Assembly (NCBI GenBank): GCA_021234155.1
Contig: JAJEKV010000078.1
Coordinates: forward strand, 3,530,978 to 3,594,977
Length of the DNA: 64,000 bases
From: Isoetes taiwanensis
Lineage: Eukaryota > Streptophyta > Lycopodiopsida > Isoetales > Isoetaceae
Direction of reading: 5' to 3'
Part shown: positions 1-12,000 of the stretch, in pieces
How the letters are laid out: every line of letters begins with the position of its first letter
How positions within the stretch are numbered: position 1 is the first letter of the stretch
The notes under the pieces: model-generated
What the model saw: only the letters and a program-made list of their open reading frames with translations
Told to the model about the DNA's origin: nothing
Databases searched by the model: none
Position numbers and translations under genes: made by a program

Positions 1-3000
1 TATCGTAGTTTTCTAATTTTGCTCTTAACTATATTTGTTTCCAAATTATTTGAGAAGATAAATGTGGTTTCTCAAAATAGCATTTGTTTTAGTATTGTTT
101 TTAGTGAGAACAAATTTGATATATAGTTTTATATATAGAAATCACATGTAGTTTTATAAAATAGATGTTTTCGGGTGTTGTTTTTCTAAACCAATAAATG
201 ACACTAAGATGTTTTTGAGCAATGATGTTTTCTTTTTGGTTGAAGTATTTTTTGTTAAAATAGCATGCTTTATAAGCTTCTTTTACATTCTTGTTTTACA
301 ACCTTTAAGCGAGGGGAATACTTATGGTATACTCAAGATCTAGTGCTAAAACACAATTGCTTCAGAAACTTTCAACGATTGAAAAACAAACAATGATATT
401 CAAAATGTATTGTTGCTTGAGTGAAAATTTAAGAAGAAAGAAATTAAGCTAGTTATTGGGGTAAGGTGTCGATGTGGCTATAAGACTACAACCTTCGGAA
501 CCTTTCAAGCAACTCTTGCTACTAAATATTCTTCCATATAGGGGGCACTCCATGCTCCATGATCTGTTGGCTTCTACGATAAAACCAAATGAGCGAAAAT
601 GGAAATGATAAAGCAACAAAGTAACAAAAGAAAGAATAAAATGCGACCTTTGGCTGATCTTTAACGCTATAATAGCCACAATGCATTGACTCTGATTGGC
701 CATAGAACCCGGCAAGAGTAGTTATATCATAGCGATTTTAGTCTTGCTGCGCCAATTAACTCTTGCACAAATCTAAAACTTGAGGGCAATTAAAACTTTG
801 CAGGGCTCTTGCAAGGCTTCGGTAGGCTAACAAGGATTATACGAGAATTCTGAGGAACCTCCTTTTACGGGGAAATGAGTACGGTACGTGAATGGGTTAT
901 ATACCGAATGGAAAGCACGGAGTGCCTGATATGGAAAGCAGTATGATCGCGCCATGATTCCAAATGGAAGCGGATGTACTTAGCGGAATGGATTTTCTCA
1001 CATATTATTTTCCTGCAGCGGCTCATCCTCTGATCCGAGCAGAGCGTAAGCCATTTGTCAACACAAGGAAAAGATCACGGCTATTGAACCCATAAACAAC
1101 AAAGAACCTCTGAGCGTGGCTATGAATGACATGTTCTAGAAACTCAAAGCTTCATGAACTCAATGCGGCAGCAAGATTCGAAGCCATTTTGTTTTGGCCA
1201 CAAAGTGAAGGGGATCTGAAAAATAAGGGGGTACATGCATCAGGCATTCCACATTACTCCCGAATCCATTTAGCGTAAATCCGGGCTTCTCGTTTTCCTT
1301 TTTTCAATCTGGCTACCTCGGAGGTAGGCGAAAATGCATCACCCAATCCTTTTGAATATTTGGTATCACACTATGCTTTGGCAGGAATTGCATCGAACAT
1401 AGAAGATCCCGGAAGAGAGGGATAGAAATGACAAGCGAGGAAGAGATGTCCGGCGGGGATAGAAGCGGCAAAGCGGCTTTTCGTCTCAGCCATAACATCT
1501 ACTGTTCGCCAACTCAAAAAACAAAGGGACCAATCAGATTGAAAGGGCTTTGAATTAGAAAATCGAGCCATGATTATGTCTTGTTTCAGCCATAAATCCT
1601 TTAGACTAAACACAAATTTACCATGCCTAAATGTATAATAAAATAATTACAAACACGGTGTAAATTCATCACGGTTTCTTCCTTTTGGAGTTTGCCCTAG
1701 AGACAAACCCTTGTTTATGTGGGTATGTGGGCATATCGGGTATATGTCGATATGCCTAGCATATCTTTGTTGGCTACTCCAAATTGGTATTTACTGTAAA
1801 CTCTGTCATCGAGCACCATTCCTTGGCGGACGTGGCTATGGCTGGCCCTTCTTCTTCTTCTTCCAAGCATTTCCTCACGGCTTCCAAGAGCATAGGCGGT
1901 TATTTACCATCTTTTGCTTTGATTTTGGATTACAAGCAGTAAATCTTTGTAAATGAGACCAATGCTATGGTGCACGATGAAAATCTGAGCTTGAGATGAA
2001 GTTCAGGAGGAGGTCTTGGCAGGTGGACCTTAAAAGGAAATGGAGAGTCGTTGACATTTCACATTTGTAATATCGGTGTGGTGAAGATCTTTTTGGTGAA
2101 TGTCTTTGGATTAGATGTCTTCCACGAAAATGAAGAATTTAGCGCTTGGGTATGGGGCCCGATGGCAAAGGTGATCACTGACCGTCACAAGGCGCTGGCC
2201 TACTTCTCTTCATGTCATTTGTTGGGGTAAGGCTCTATGCCTCCAGTTTTTCCTTATGTCTGCTGTTGTATGCCCATTCATTGGAGGCCGGGGTTCTTGT
2301 ATTTGCTCACCATTTTAGCCTCCTTGGATTTGGAATGAAGAATAGAATGAAGGGAAGATAGGGGTATAAGCGGCTTGATCCAAGGCGGCATTGGCAGTAG
2401 CATGTGTCGATGAGCATTTACGCGTGTCAGGCCGCGAGGCTGCTCCTCGAGCTATCCTTTAGAAGGTATTCTTTCCTTTTCTCCTGACTCTCTTCTTTTA
2501 CAGAAGCTACGTTCAAAATTTCTACATCCTTCATTTCCCAAAGCCATAGACTAGGCATGTTAACTTTGTAACTAACTTGTAAGGATATCAATATGGCTGA
2601 AATGGATTACATTTGCTTGTTAAGAGACTAAAGCTGAATGCGGACAGCTAGATGCTTGCGGTTGCTAAATTCCATTTGTAGCAACTAGTGAGATGTTCTA
2701 ATTCTCATCCGACATTGATATACATCCATAAATTTTTAATATTCATAGTCAATTAGCTTGGAAGCTTTCATCTGTTTTGATAAATGGTACCATATGTTTT
2801 GTGCTTTTGAATTTGTTGGCAAGGTCACGCACCATAATTAGGCTTCTATCCCGGATCATTGTAGCAAACTGTGACATTAGACATAGCCTTACTTTGGTAC
2901 CCCCACATATAATACAAGCTTTCACCATCTTCTATTATTGATCATGAAATTTGTGAGCTATGAAACAATCTAATGCATTAAACACGAAAATCTGTTTGTG

Positions 3001-3077
3001 TGCCAAATTCATTGCAAGCACAAAATTGTCAATATATGTTCATTGTGGATTTCCTTTAGAGTTTGACAATTGGCGAA
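1..3077. other. AT-rich plant-like spacer, no gene recognised
   Basis: This stretch is AT-rich with many A and T runs and stops in all frames. The open frames here are under 90 codons and show no domain I recognise. A CTT run sits near 1851-1863. Its outer end is the outermost left-arm sequence whose mirror copy I could place: 61-97 matches the reverse complement of 31,834-31,865, and 222-346 matches that of 31,637-31,730. I see no promoter, RNA gene or transposon end that I can defend. Confidence 0.7.
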
Positions 3078-3093
3078 GCATGTTCAAGGTATT
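3078..3093. repeat. Target-site duplication, tail side of U6 retrocopy
   Basis: The 16 bases GCATGTTCAAGGTATT occur here and again, without mismatch, at 3223-3238. They flank the U6-derived insert and its A-rich tail exactly. A perfect direct repeat of this length in this position is the usual scar of LINE-type target-primed reverse transcription. Confidence 0.9.
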
Positions 3094-3128
3094 TTTTATT
3101 TTTATTTTTATTTTTCCTTTTTTTTTTT
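3094..3128 (-). other. A-rich tail of the U6 retrocopy
   Basis: Read on the minus strand, the U6 body ends in a short T tract and is followed directly by a run of A, then several AAAAAT-like units, reaching the downstream target-site duplication. A genuine RNA polymerase III U6 gene would end at the T tract, so the added A-rich tail marks a reverse-transcribed copy. Homopolymer lengths may be inaccurate if this is raw long-read sequence. Confidence 0.85.
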
Positions 3129-3222
3129 AAAAGAATTTGGACCATTTCGATTTATCGTGTCATCCTTGCTTGCGAGGGGCCATGCTAATCTTCTCTGTAT
3201 GGATTCAATTTTATGGATGTCG
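3129..3222 (-). pseudogene. U6 snRNA retropseudogene, plant type
   Basis: U6 is the spliceosomal RNA that pairs with the 5' splice site and with U4 and U2. Read on the minus strand, 3200-3176 carries the ACAGAGA box followed by AGATTAGCATGGCCCC, identical to the conserved U6 core. After it come the GGATGACACG segment with small insertions and changes, then AAATGGTCCAAATT. The 3' part and the upstream GACATCC-ATAAAATTG part fit plant U6 rather than animal U6. The copy starts at about U6 nucleotide 12, so the 5' stem-loop half (GTCCCTTCGGG) is missing. It has several indels and no plant upstream sequence element or TATA box at the expected distance. A 16-bp target-site duplication and an A-rich tail flank it, so I call it a retrocopy rather than an expressed gene. 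Some of the indels could be read error. A degraded mirror copy lies at 29,290-29,370. Confidence 0.93.
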
Positions 3223-3238
3223 GCATGTTCAAGGTATT
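3223..3238. repeat. Target-site duplication, 5' side of U6 retrocopy
   Basis: This is the second perfect copy of the 16-base repeat at 3078-3093. On the minus strand it abuts the truncated 5' end of the U6 copy with only one extra base between. Confidence 0.9.
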
Positions 3239-5700
3239 GGCTTGTTATTTTAGCTCTTTTTCATTTTCTCTGCACAGAGTGGCTAGATATATTGGATAGA
3301 CATGCAAGCACATGTAATAATTTGAATTGCCTTTGTTTTCACGTTAAATTGAATGCATTACCCAAGGAAGGATATGCACAAGAAGATGTAAGGGGATACC
3401 AAAGAGTAGGAAAGCAAGGAATTTGGCCATTTGTCTTAGAAAGGATAAAGCTTCGCCTTGATTTCAGCCAATTCTTAGGTATAGGATCTCCACGATAAGC
3501 ATGTTTACCATGGATCCATGCCACAGTAGCTTTTAAGTGAAATAAGAGGTGCGGCTAGAGCCACATGCATCACGGAACCTTATATGCGAGATGGGTGTTT
3601 CCATGTTCGATGCTTTGTTGTTTTGCCAAATTCAAAGGTCCAAAGCGATCTGGCTGATTAAGGATGCACTTTTAAGAAACCATTTCACAATTGGATCTTT
3701 AAAGACTTGACTTTTATTTTTGTAGCGAGTTTTGATTTTGGCCCAGGGCTTTCCAAAGTAGTGCGCATTTTTACAAGCATGTGGAATTGGTCTATTGTGG
3801 CTGAGATAGCATAATATAACAATGTTTATATCAACGCCCGTTTCATTCTCTCATGGAAATGGCACATTCCTCTTAGTTGCAGCCTTGGTGGGCCGAGAAC
3901 AACTTATAGCTCAATTTACATACGGCTCTATGTGCTGATTAGCCACCACGATTATATACAAGTAAGTTTAGCGGACTTTGTCCGTTTCCCATGCTATATT
4001 ATTCCTAAATTGCATGCCATTGCATTACATGTTGCAAACGCGATTGAGGGAGGAATGATCTGGCAACTACTGAGAGCATAAGACAAGATGAGTGTAGTGA
4101 AGCAAGTGTGACTGCTTGGCTACTTCTCAGCCTTAGTAACATTTTGTGTTAATAATATATGGAGATGTATTAACTAGTCGAAGGTGAGTTGAGATTATAA
4201 TATATTTGTATATTCAAATTAGAGCAAGTGACCATAATATATATAAGACCTTTGTCAAGCAAATTTTATGACTCCGCGAGTCTAATAACTAGAAGTGATG
4301 GTACAGGGGTGCAAAGCTGGGAAGAATGGAATGCTCATGTTATTCTTTTGCCTCCATATTTCCACTTCCTTTAGATAAACTGCGCTCCGAGGCTTATTGG
4401 TATTATCGGTCATGACCCATCTATGCTAGAACAAGTCATTGACTTTCTTTGAGAGGCCTCCTATTACATATTTATAGTCCTTCTCATCTTCTTTGAATGT
4501 TGTGATTTTGAGACCTTTCATGTAATGCTAGTTTAGAGCCCATCGAATAGTTAAGACCATCTTTCTGCTCTTTCCAAATTGTCCATTCAAGTTATTGGTG
4601 TTTGTTTGCTTGTTTGTTCATGTATGCAACCTCTTCCATACTCGTCACATTGGCATGTTCAAAATGCTACATTGTGATTGCCCTCTCTATTCTACAATAT
4701 GGTTAGTATGGGGAAATGAAAGTGGAGCTGATTAAACTCGAAAATTGGTTTTGTTTTGAAAATCAATTTCTCTGCAATTAACTTTCCATTTGGAATCGGT
4801 TCTAATATTGCAGAGACTCCATCTTGTATCTTCTTTGAATATTTGGAGTTACTACATGTAGATATGTTTGTTTTGAGGGTTATGTGCGGGTTGTCAAGTT
4901 GTAGATAATATTTGCAATTTAGTTAGCATCTATAAAATTGGAGTTCCTTCTTTGGTGATATATGAAAATGAAGTGCTTAAGTTCTTTTGTATCACTTGAA
5001 ATCATTCATGCCTCCTAATGGAAGTGTCTAGACTATAGAAACAAACACTTATAGCATCAAGACAATTCAATGGTCAAAACAATAATAACCGATATAAGCA
5101 TGCTGGACCGATCTCTACATTTCGATGCCAGGTTCCATGCTAGCATTCAAAATGCTTTTTGGCTCGTATCAATTCGACCCCTCAATATCTTTAAAATTAT
5201 AGGCCATTCTATATTAAGACTTCAATATCTTCTAAAATTATAGGCCATTCTATGTTATGACTATTGACCCATAAAAACTTCATATCTTCCTTATAAAGAC
5301 AATGCAAGTCGAACCTTTGAACACATCCTTTTTCAACATCTAGAAGATGTTTTCCTAAGAGATCTCTTCAAGCTCCCACAATGTGTGATCAATCATGATC
5401 ACCTGCTTTATCTATATTATATTACATGAACCATTTTCCTTCACATAATCTGATTTGCTCTTCTCCATTGTTGGATGCGATACAATATCATACCTATTTT
5501 TTTCAATTTCACAATTGACAAAGCTCTGTATTTTCCCTCTAAATCATACATAAATATCAAGTGCCATATATATTGGCCGGATTTGTCACTTTTTCATGCC
5601 CCAGCCATGATGCCCTTTTTTCCTAAGCAGATCAATGGAAAGGAAATAAAAAGATTCGAGAAGCGAAAATTAACGAGACTAAAACCATGTTCTTTTTAAT
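3239..5700. other. AT-rich spacer, no gene recognised
   Basis: This is AT-rich, stop-rich sequence with no open frame over about 75 codons beyond the one that runs through the U6 copy. It holds a short tandem duplication at 5181-5261. Its mirror lies at about 27,400-29,290, where similarity is poor apart from the flanking landmarks. I found no coding, RNA or transposon feature that I can support. Confidence 0.65.
5181..5261. repeat. Two-copy tandem duplication, unit about 40 bp
   Basis: Two adjacent units, 5181-5220 and 5221-5261, share the order TCAATATCTT, TAAAATTATAGGCCATTCTAT and a GAC end, with a few differences. This looks like a local slippage or unequal-exchange duplication. I do not see a third unit. 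Confidence 0.85.
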
Positions 5701-6599
5701 CGTGTCTAGTGGTATATTTGAGCCTATATGGCATGTTTAAGCCAAGTGCGATTTGATCCGTGTCAAATTTGAGCCTAGGGACATGTTTGAGCCACATGTC
5801 ACGTTTGAGCCAATGTAATGTTTGAGCCACGTGTCATGTTTGACCAAGGTGGCATGTTCTAACCCTGGGGCATGTAATAGGAGCCTAGGGCATTCAATCT
5901 TAAAAAAATACAAAATCATAGTTCATCCTTCAAAAAAATAATCATTTGTAATAACATTTTTATGACCCTAGTATGTTTGAGCCCTGGGGGCATGTTTTAG
6001 CTCCGTGTCATGTTTGAGCCTAGGTGGCATGTTTGAGCCTATATGTGGCATGTTAGGAGCCTAGGGCATGTTTGACCCTAGGGCAATGCTTGAGCCTAGA
6101 TGCTATGTTTGAGCCTATGTGGCATGTTTGAGCTTAGGTATTTGAGGCATATATGGCATGTTTTGATCTGGGGCATGTTTGACCTAGGGCATGTTTGACC
6201 CTAGGGGCAATGCTTGAGCCTAGGGTGCATGTTTGCCTTTCAAAAACATAAATCATTTTGGAAAATAGCATTTTTTATGATCCTAATTGGCATGTTTTGA
6301 GCCATGTGTAAATGATGTTTTTGAACCTAGTGGCATGTTTGATGCTAAGTTGCATGTTTGAGCTAGGTGGCATGTTTGATCATGTGGCATGTTTGAGCCC
6401 GTGTTAGGTTAGTATCGTATTTTGATCTAGGGGGCATGTTTGAGCCATGTTGCATGTTTGAGCGGTGTAGGATTTAAGCCTATGTAGCATGTTTAAGCCA
6501 AGGTGGTATATTTGAGCCTATGTGGCATGTTTGGAGTCCGCGTGTCATGCTTGAGCCAAGGTGGCATGCCGAGGCCTACGGCATGTTTGAGCCTAGAGC
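5700..6599. repeat. Minisatellite array, CATGTTTGAGCC units, block 1
   Basis: The segment is built from irregular repeats of about 18-25 bp around GGCATGTTTGAGCC, with variable linkers such as TAGGTG, TAGGG and ACGTGT. Two AT-rich inserts interrupt it (about 5895-5960 and 6236-6290). The peptides read from it in any frame are products of the repeat and not evidence of coding. Mirror landmarks are strong here: 6228-6257 matches the reverse complement of 26,934-26,962 with about one difference, and 5880-5960 matches that of 27,195-27,262. Confidence 0.9.
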
Positions 6600-6905
6600 C
6601 AGCAAGGTAAGAGGACGAGCGGTGTCTGCGAGGCACCACCTAGACAATTGACTCTGGTAGCGTTGGCCATGAGCTCTTTGATGCTTTTGGGCGGTAGGCT
6701 CATGCCCTGAAAACTTGGTCCACTGGCGTAATATCAATATTTTGGAGTCCATTGTGAGCGATTCCACGATTCAGAGTGGGGAGTTGCACATCGTGCCCGA
6801 GGACTTGGGGACTTTGGGGCAAGGTATACGGTGCTTTATGGATGTCTTAGCGTCAAGACCTGCCTCTGTGATGACCGCGGTGCAGATCCTTGTGCAGTAG
6901 GCAAA
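6600..6905. other. Unique island inside the minisatellite array
   Basis: The repeat breaks off at about 6600 and resumes at about 6906. The island between has balanced composition and no repeat unit. It contains a 61-codon open frame at 6715-6900 (+), which shows no domain I recognise and may be chance. It is among the best-preserved mirror landmarks: the reverse complement of its left end (about 6580-6710) is found at 26,545-26,680, including a run reading TCCTCTTACCTTG, one differing base, then TGGCTCTAGGCTCAA. It could be an old insertion into the array or a spacer between two arrays. Confidence 0.6.
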
Positions 6906-8250
6906 GGGTGCCACGTGGCATGTTTGAGCTACCTTAATGTTGGGCACAATGTGGCATGGCCCAAGGCCTAGGTGGCATGTTTGAGCTTTAGTGGCATGTT
7001 GGTGCCTAGGCGTGACATGCCCCTAGGCCACCTTGGGGTTGGAGCTTTAGGTGGCACGTTGAATCTATGTGTAATGTTTGAGCCACCTTGGCGTGTTGGA
7101 GCCTCATTATGGCATGTGTTGAGGCACATTGGCTTGTTGGGCCTAGGTGGCGTATTTAAGACCAAGTGGCATGTTTGAGCCACCTTGGCATGTTTGAGCC
7201 TAGATGTTATGTTGGGCCGCGGCGTGTTGGAGGCGTGGAATGTTTGAACTTGACTTGGCATGTTTGAGCCTAGGTGACATGTTGGAGGCTAGGTGGCATG
7301 TTTAACCACCTTGGCATGTTGGAGCCTAGGTGGCATGTTTAGAGCCCATGGCATATTTGAGCCATGGCATGTTGGATCCTAGGTGCCATGTTGGATCCCT
7401 AGGTGGCATGTTTGAAACCTTGGCATGTTGGAGCCAGCGTGGCATGTTTGGGCCACCTTGGCATGTTTGAGCCACCTTGGCATGTTGGGCCTAGGTGGCA
7501 TGTTGGGCTCCTGCTTGGCATGTTGCGGCTAGGTGACATGTTGGAGCCGTGGCATGTTTGAGCCACCTTGGTATGTTTGAGCCTAGGTGTGTTGGGCACC
7601 TAGGTGGTATATTGGGCCCGTGGCATGTTTGAGCCACCTTGGATATTCCCAGACCTAGGTGGCATGTAGGGCCAGCGTGGCATTTTTGAGCCACCTTAGC
7701 GTATTTGGGCCTAAGTGGCATACACCTTGGCATGTTTGAGCCACAGGTGGCATGTTGGAGCCTAGGTGGCATGTTTGGGCCACCTTGGCATAGGTGGCAT
7801 GTTGGACACATGTGTTTGAGCCACCTTGGCATGTTTGAGGCCTTGGTGGCATGTTGAGGGTCGCAGAGGCTGATGCTGAGCGGCTTGGCGGGATTGGAGC
7901 CTGGGTGGCATGTTAGACCCATGGCATGTTTGAGCCACTGCGACGTATTTGGAGCCTAGGTGGCATGAGCTCACGTGGCATGTTTGAGCCACCTTGGCAT
8001 GTTTGAGCCTAGGTGTCATGTTGGGCCTAGGTGGCATGTTTGAGCCGTTAATGTTGGGCCTAGGTGTATGTTGGGCCACGTGGCATGTTAGATTCTATAG
8101 GTGGCATATAGGGCAGCATGGCATGTTGAGCCACCTTGGCATGTTTGAGCCTAGGTGGCATGTTGGTGCCTAGGTGGCATGCTTGAGCCACCTTGGCATG
8201 TTAGCACCTAAGTGGCATGTTGGGCCGTGTGTTTGAGCCCGCGTTGGATC
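6906..8250. repeat. Minisatellite array, CATGTTTGAGCC units, block 2
   Basis: This is the denser block. Two unit types of about 19 bp recur, GGCATGTTTGAGCCACCTT and GGCATGTTGGAGCCTAGGT, often alternating. The CCACCT part of one type is the reverse complement of the AGGTGG part of the other, so a single strand could form many small hairpins. Minus-strand frames of up to 143 codons here read as repeated Pro-Arg-Trp, Cys-His and Asn-Met-Pro stretches and are repeat translations, not proteins. The degraded mirror array lies at about 25,290-26,400. Confidence 0.92.
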
Positions 8251-8279
8251 TAACCATTGAAATTATTTTCCACCCAGAT

Positions 8280-9005
8280 GTAAAGCGTCTGATCGTTCAG
8301 TAATATTGAGGTGGTGATTGCTTTGCTTAGAAATAGCCTAAAACCATACTTCCTTAAGAAATAGTAGCGTAAAAATTCGCCACTTGAGAAAACCACATAC
8401 GTAAAACTGACCCATAAAACACATCTATAAAAACCACACCTCGAAAACCGTACTTCTTTTCAAAATAGGCTAGCATTAAAAACTATCTATAATTATATAA
8501 ACCACACCAAAAAAAATCATCTTTCCTTAAAATAAGCTTCTTAAAAACTATATACCTAGTTATAAACTACACCACTTGAGAAAAGCCATACTTCATTAAA
8601 ACAACCACTTAAAAACTACACATTATAAACCACACTTCCAAAAACCATACTTCTTTAAAAAGCGGCTATTTAAAACTACACCCACTTATAGCGACACCTC
8701 AAAAACAACACCTCGATTAAAAAAAATCATACCACTTGAAACCATACTTCCTTAAAAAACAACCGCTTAAAAACTATACCTCATATAAGCCACACTTCAA
8801 AAAACTATACTTCTGAAACGACTACTTAAAAACTACACCTAGTTATAAGCTACACATAAAAACAACACCTTCTTTAAAAGCGAGTACCCTTCAAAAAATA
8901 AGCTTAGCTTAACACAAAAATGACACCTCGAAAAAGACCACACGCCCGAAAAAACTATAGCTCCTTAAAAAACTACAGCCTCCTTAATAAACCACCTCCA
9001 TAACC
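8280..9005. repeat. A/C-rich tandem array with about 55-100 bp spacing
   Basis: Blocks recur in a fixed order: AAAAACTACACC, then TTATAAACCACACTTC, then AAACCATACTTCCTTAAAA, then an ACCGCTTA or ACCACTTGA link. The CCATACTTC-type block appears near 8345, 8450, 8588, 8646, 8743 and 8803, so the spacing is irregular. The plus strand has almost no G. The mirror is the G/T-rich stretch at about 24,790-25,090, with TTTTGAAGTGTG and TTTTTAAAGTG words. Confidence 0.85.
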
Positions 9006-12000
9006 CGCGTGTAGATTTTTGGAGCAGCGGCAGTGTGTAATTAACGTATTCTTTGTTGTTTTAAGGTGTGGACGGAGTGGGGTGGTTGTGCAGAAGTATG
9101 TAGATTTTTAACTTAGAGTTTATTTAAATGATGGATGTGGGATGTTGAGATGCGTCAACGCAATGGAAAGAAAGTGCGATATTAACTTTATGGCGAGGAA
9201 AAAATTGGGTATGATTATTTTCTGGAAAAGCAGGACATCATCGTGGGAAGCGTGTAAAGTGGGTGGATTTTCGACAGCGTTTACCTCAATTGAACCTTAC
9301 TAGATTGATGTTTGCACCTATTCAGTAGCTAGCATAGTAGGTGGAAACATAGGACCAATGGGATTTGCATGTGGCTTAGCGAGGAGAGTGTCTTACAATT
9401 TTGAAGGGGGATTTTGTTGATACATGCTTTAAGGCCTTCTCACGGTTTTGGATTTGGTGGATACTACAATATGAAATGCCAATTTAACTTTTAGGTTAAA
9501 TTGCTCTTAGGATTCAGATGATATGTTTTTGGATGCCATTGTTGAAGAAAAACCCCCATAGAAAGCCAAGAATGTAGATGAGAACTAAAACCAAAGCCAA
9601 TTTTATTTTCCTTTACATCTAATCCCTGTGAGATGTGCTCTTTAATAGGTCTCTTCAAGTGATGAACTAAATGTGCTTTTGACTTACAAGTTATTCGTTT
9701 CTGGAGGAGGAAATAGTCAATATGGTATGAAGAGGGGTGTTGTGCATAATGCATTTCGAGGATGATATTTATTTTTTGAATTTCTTTGTAAAAGCTTGAA
9801 ATCTTGCTCTATAGTAGTGCAAAATCACATGAAAGCATTCCTTGATAGAGAATTTGGATGGATTAGACTCATTATATATAATGACTCTATTGTGATAGAG
9901 TTTTAAAGGCTGATTCATATGGATTCAAAGTGATAGGTGAAAATGATTGTTTGCAATTCATATCTTTTTGAGCAGTTAGGTGCTTTAAGTTGGGCACACA
10001 ATGGCACAATGGTGATTAGGTCTTTAGTACAACATTCAAAGCCTTTTCTCACTCGATAAAATGCTAATCTATTGTAGATGGCCCAAAATTACAAATATGC
10101 AACTTTGTTGAAAGACCACACATAGCTGCGCCAACGCATCTTCTTATTGAGTTCTTGGTTTTAAAGTTTGATATAAAGAGGATCAGATGCAATCCCAACA
10201 ACTAATAGAAAGAAACATGCACTTTTATGTCTAATAATATGTATTGTAAATCTACAATAAACAATCTTGGATAGAATACAAGATTCCCCTTTTCTTTTTT
10301 TTTTTAATCAGCGTGCATCAGAGTGATAGTGCGCCAACATAGACATAAATGTATTAGACGTGTGAATATAAATCAAAGTAGAGCAATGGAATCTTTTTCT
10401 TTGACTCGCTAGCACTTCTTCACAAATAAATATGCAATCCCTTGAGGGGAGGAAGGATGGACAGATAATTTTGCATTGCATTCCTAATTCTAATTCTATA
10501 GATGAAATGCTTGACAATTAATATAACAACCCAGGTATTTGAATCTGCCCGTCTTTCCAGAAAGAAGGTATCTGATAAGGGAGCATTGTGACACGGTCTA
10601 CCATTGCAGATCCTTAGGTGAAGAGAGTATAGGAATTTAGGAGTGTCAACATGTTGATTCTAATGGTAAGTAACTATTTGTTTTGAAGAAGGCATGATGG
10701 ATTGTTGGGGTTGTAATATGACCGGATCTTTATCAAGGCTCCTATTGTCTCCACTTCATCAGGTTCCCTCTTTACTTGGGGTCCTTTTGCATCAAAATAA
10801 TAATTCTGCATTTTTTGTTTCTGAATGGATGTTTGGAGTATTTCTTTTTATCGTGCATATCTGTGTTCATATATTATGTGAGATTTCAAATGTGGAACCC
10901 CGAGCAAACAGCATTTGAGAGGCAAAATATGACGTTAATTTACATAAATGAGGTGTACTTAACAAGGTGGCGGTCTGAGCACACTAATGCTTTGTGGTGC
11001 AATTGCGATTCCTTTTTTCAAAAACACATAAGATTGACGGTTTGGCTATTTTAAAAAACAACTGCAAAATAAAATTAAATTCCAAATATGGCCAATTTTA
11101 AAGGCATATTTTTTGTGTTAAAGACTCACTAAGGCGATGCACTTTTCTTACGACACAAAAATACAAAGGAAAGGAAAAGAATGTCTATGCTTTAGACAAC
11201 AAAGTTATATTTCAATGGTGAATTTACAATAATATAGGCTTAAAATGTTCTTTTTAGCACATTAAATATCAAGAGGAGGTAGGTGTTTGGCTTCAACAAG
11301 CATGAAATATAAATTCCTTGCTTTTGCTTGTAAGTTTTAATTGGTGTACAAGCATTACCAGGATTAATTTGCATCTTTGCAAATAAAGTATTTTCCAAAT
11401 TATGAAGCGCTATTGAGAATTGTAATTAGCGTGTTAAAAACGACTTAAGGGGCAAATTGTCCTTAAACATCGGTTCACCCAAATTTGATGTCAATTTATT
11501 GGTATACCTAATGTTGTCCTCAACAACTTCCACGAACAATTTTAAAATTCAATCTCCATTGAAAGTGGGTGGCATCAAGAGGGTCAAGCGTCCACCTCGT
11601 GTCCCCAAACCACACTTCGCGATTGCGAGGCCCCTCTTTAGCGGCCCTTATTGCGTGCTAGCTGGCGGGAGAGTGCCACTACGGCGCACATGTCCCTTAC
11701 CTATCGGCGCAGTGCGTGGATCACCTTGCGCCCGCGGGCTCCCTACACTTTGGGGCCACATCCCATTAATATTGGGGCCTAGGTGCATTATCGAGGCCTA
11801 GGTCACCAGCTACTGTCGTGTATGGTACGTGTCAGTCTTATGTGATGTAGATTGGCCTTTTATTACTCGCGAGGTCGGTAATTTCTCCCTCTAACTCAAT
11901 TCTTGACCCAATTTGGCCAGTTGTTCTGCCATAATGGGATGCCAACTAATCGTTTTGTAAGGCCGGATTTTTGAAATCATGACCCATCATTACGGTTAAG

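Noticed and set aside
3070-3498. 142-codon plus-strand frame
   Set aside because: It runs antisense through the U6 copy and its T-rich tail; the Phe and Tyr run at its start is just the tail translated.
7491-8079. Cys-His-Pro rich proteins of 105-143 residues on the minus strand
   Set aside because: They are translations of the 19-bp minisatellite in several frames at once, with no start context or conserved frame.
5700-9005. CRISPR array
   Set aside because: Units are tandem and imperfect without uniform unique spacers, no cas-like genes are near, and the host is a plant.
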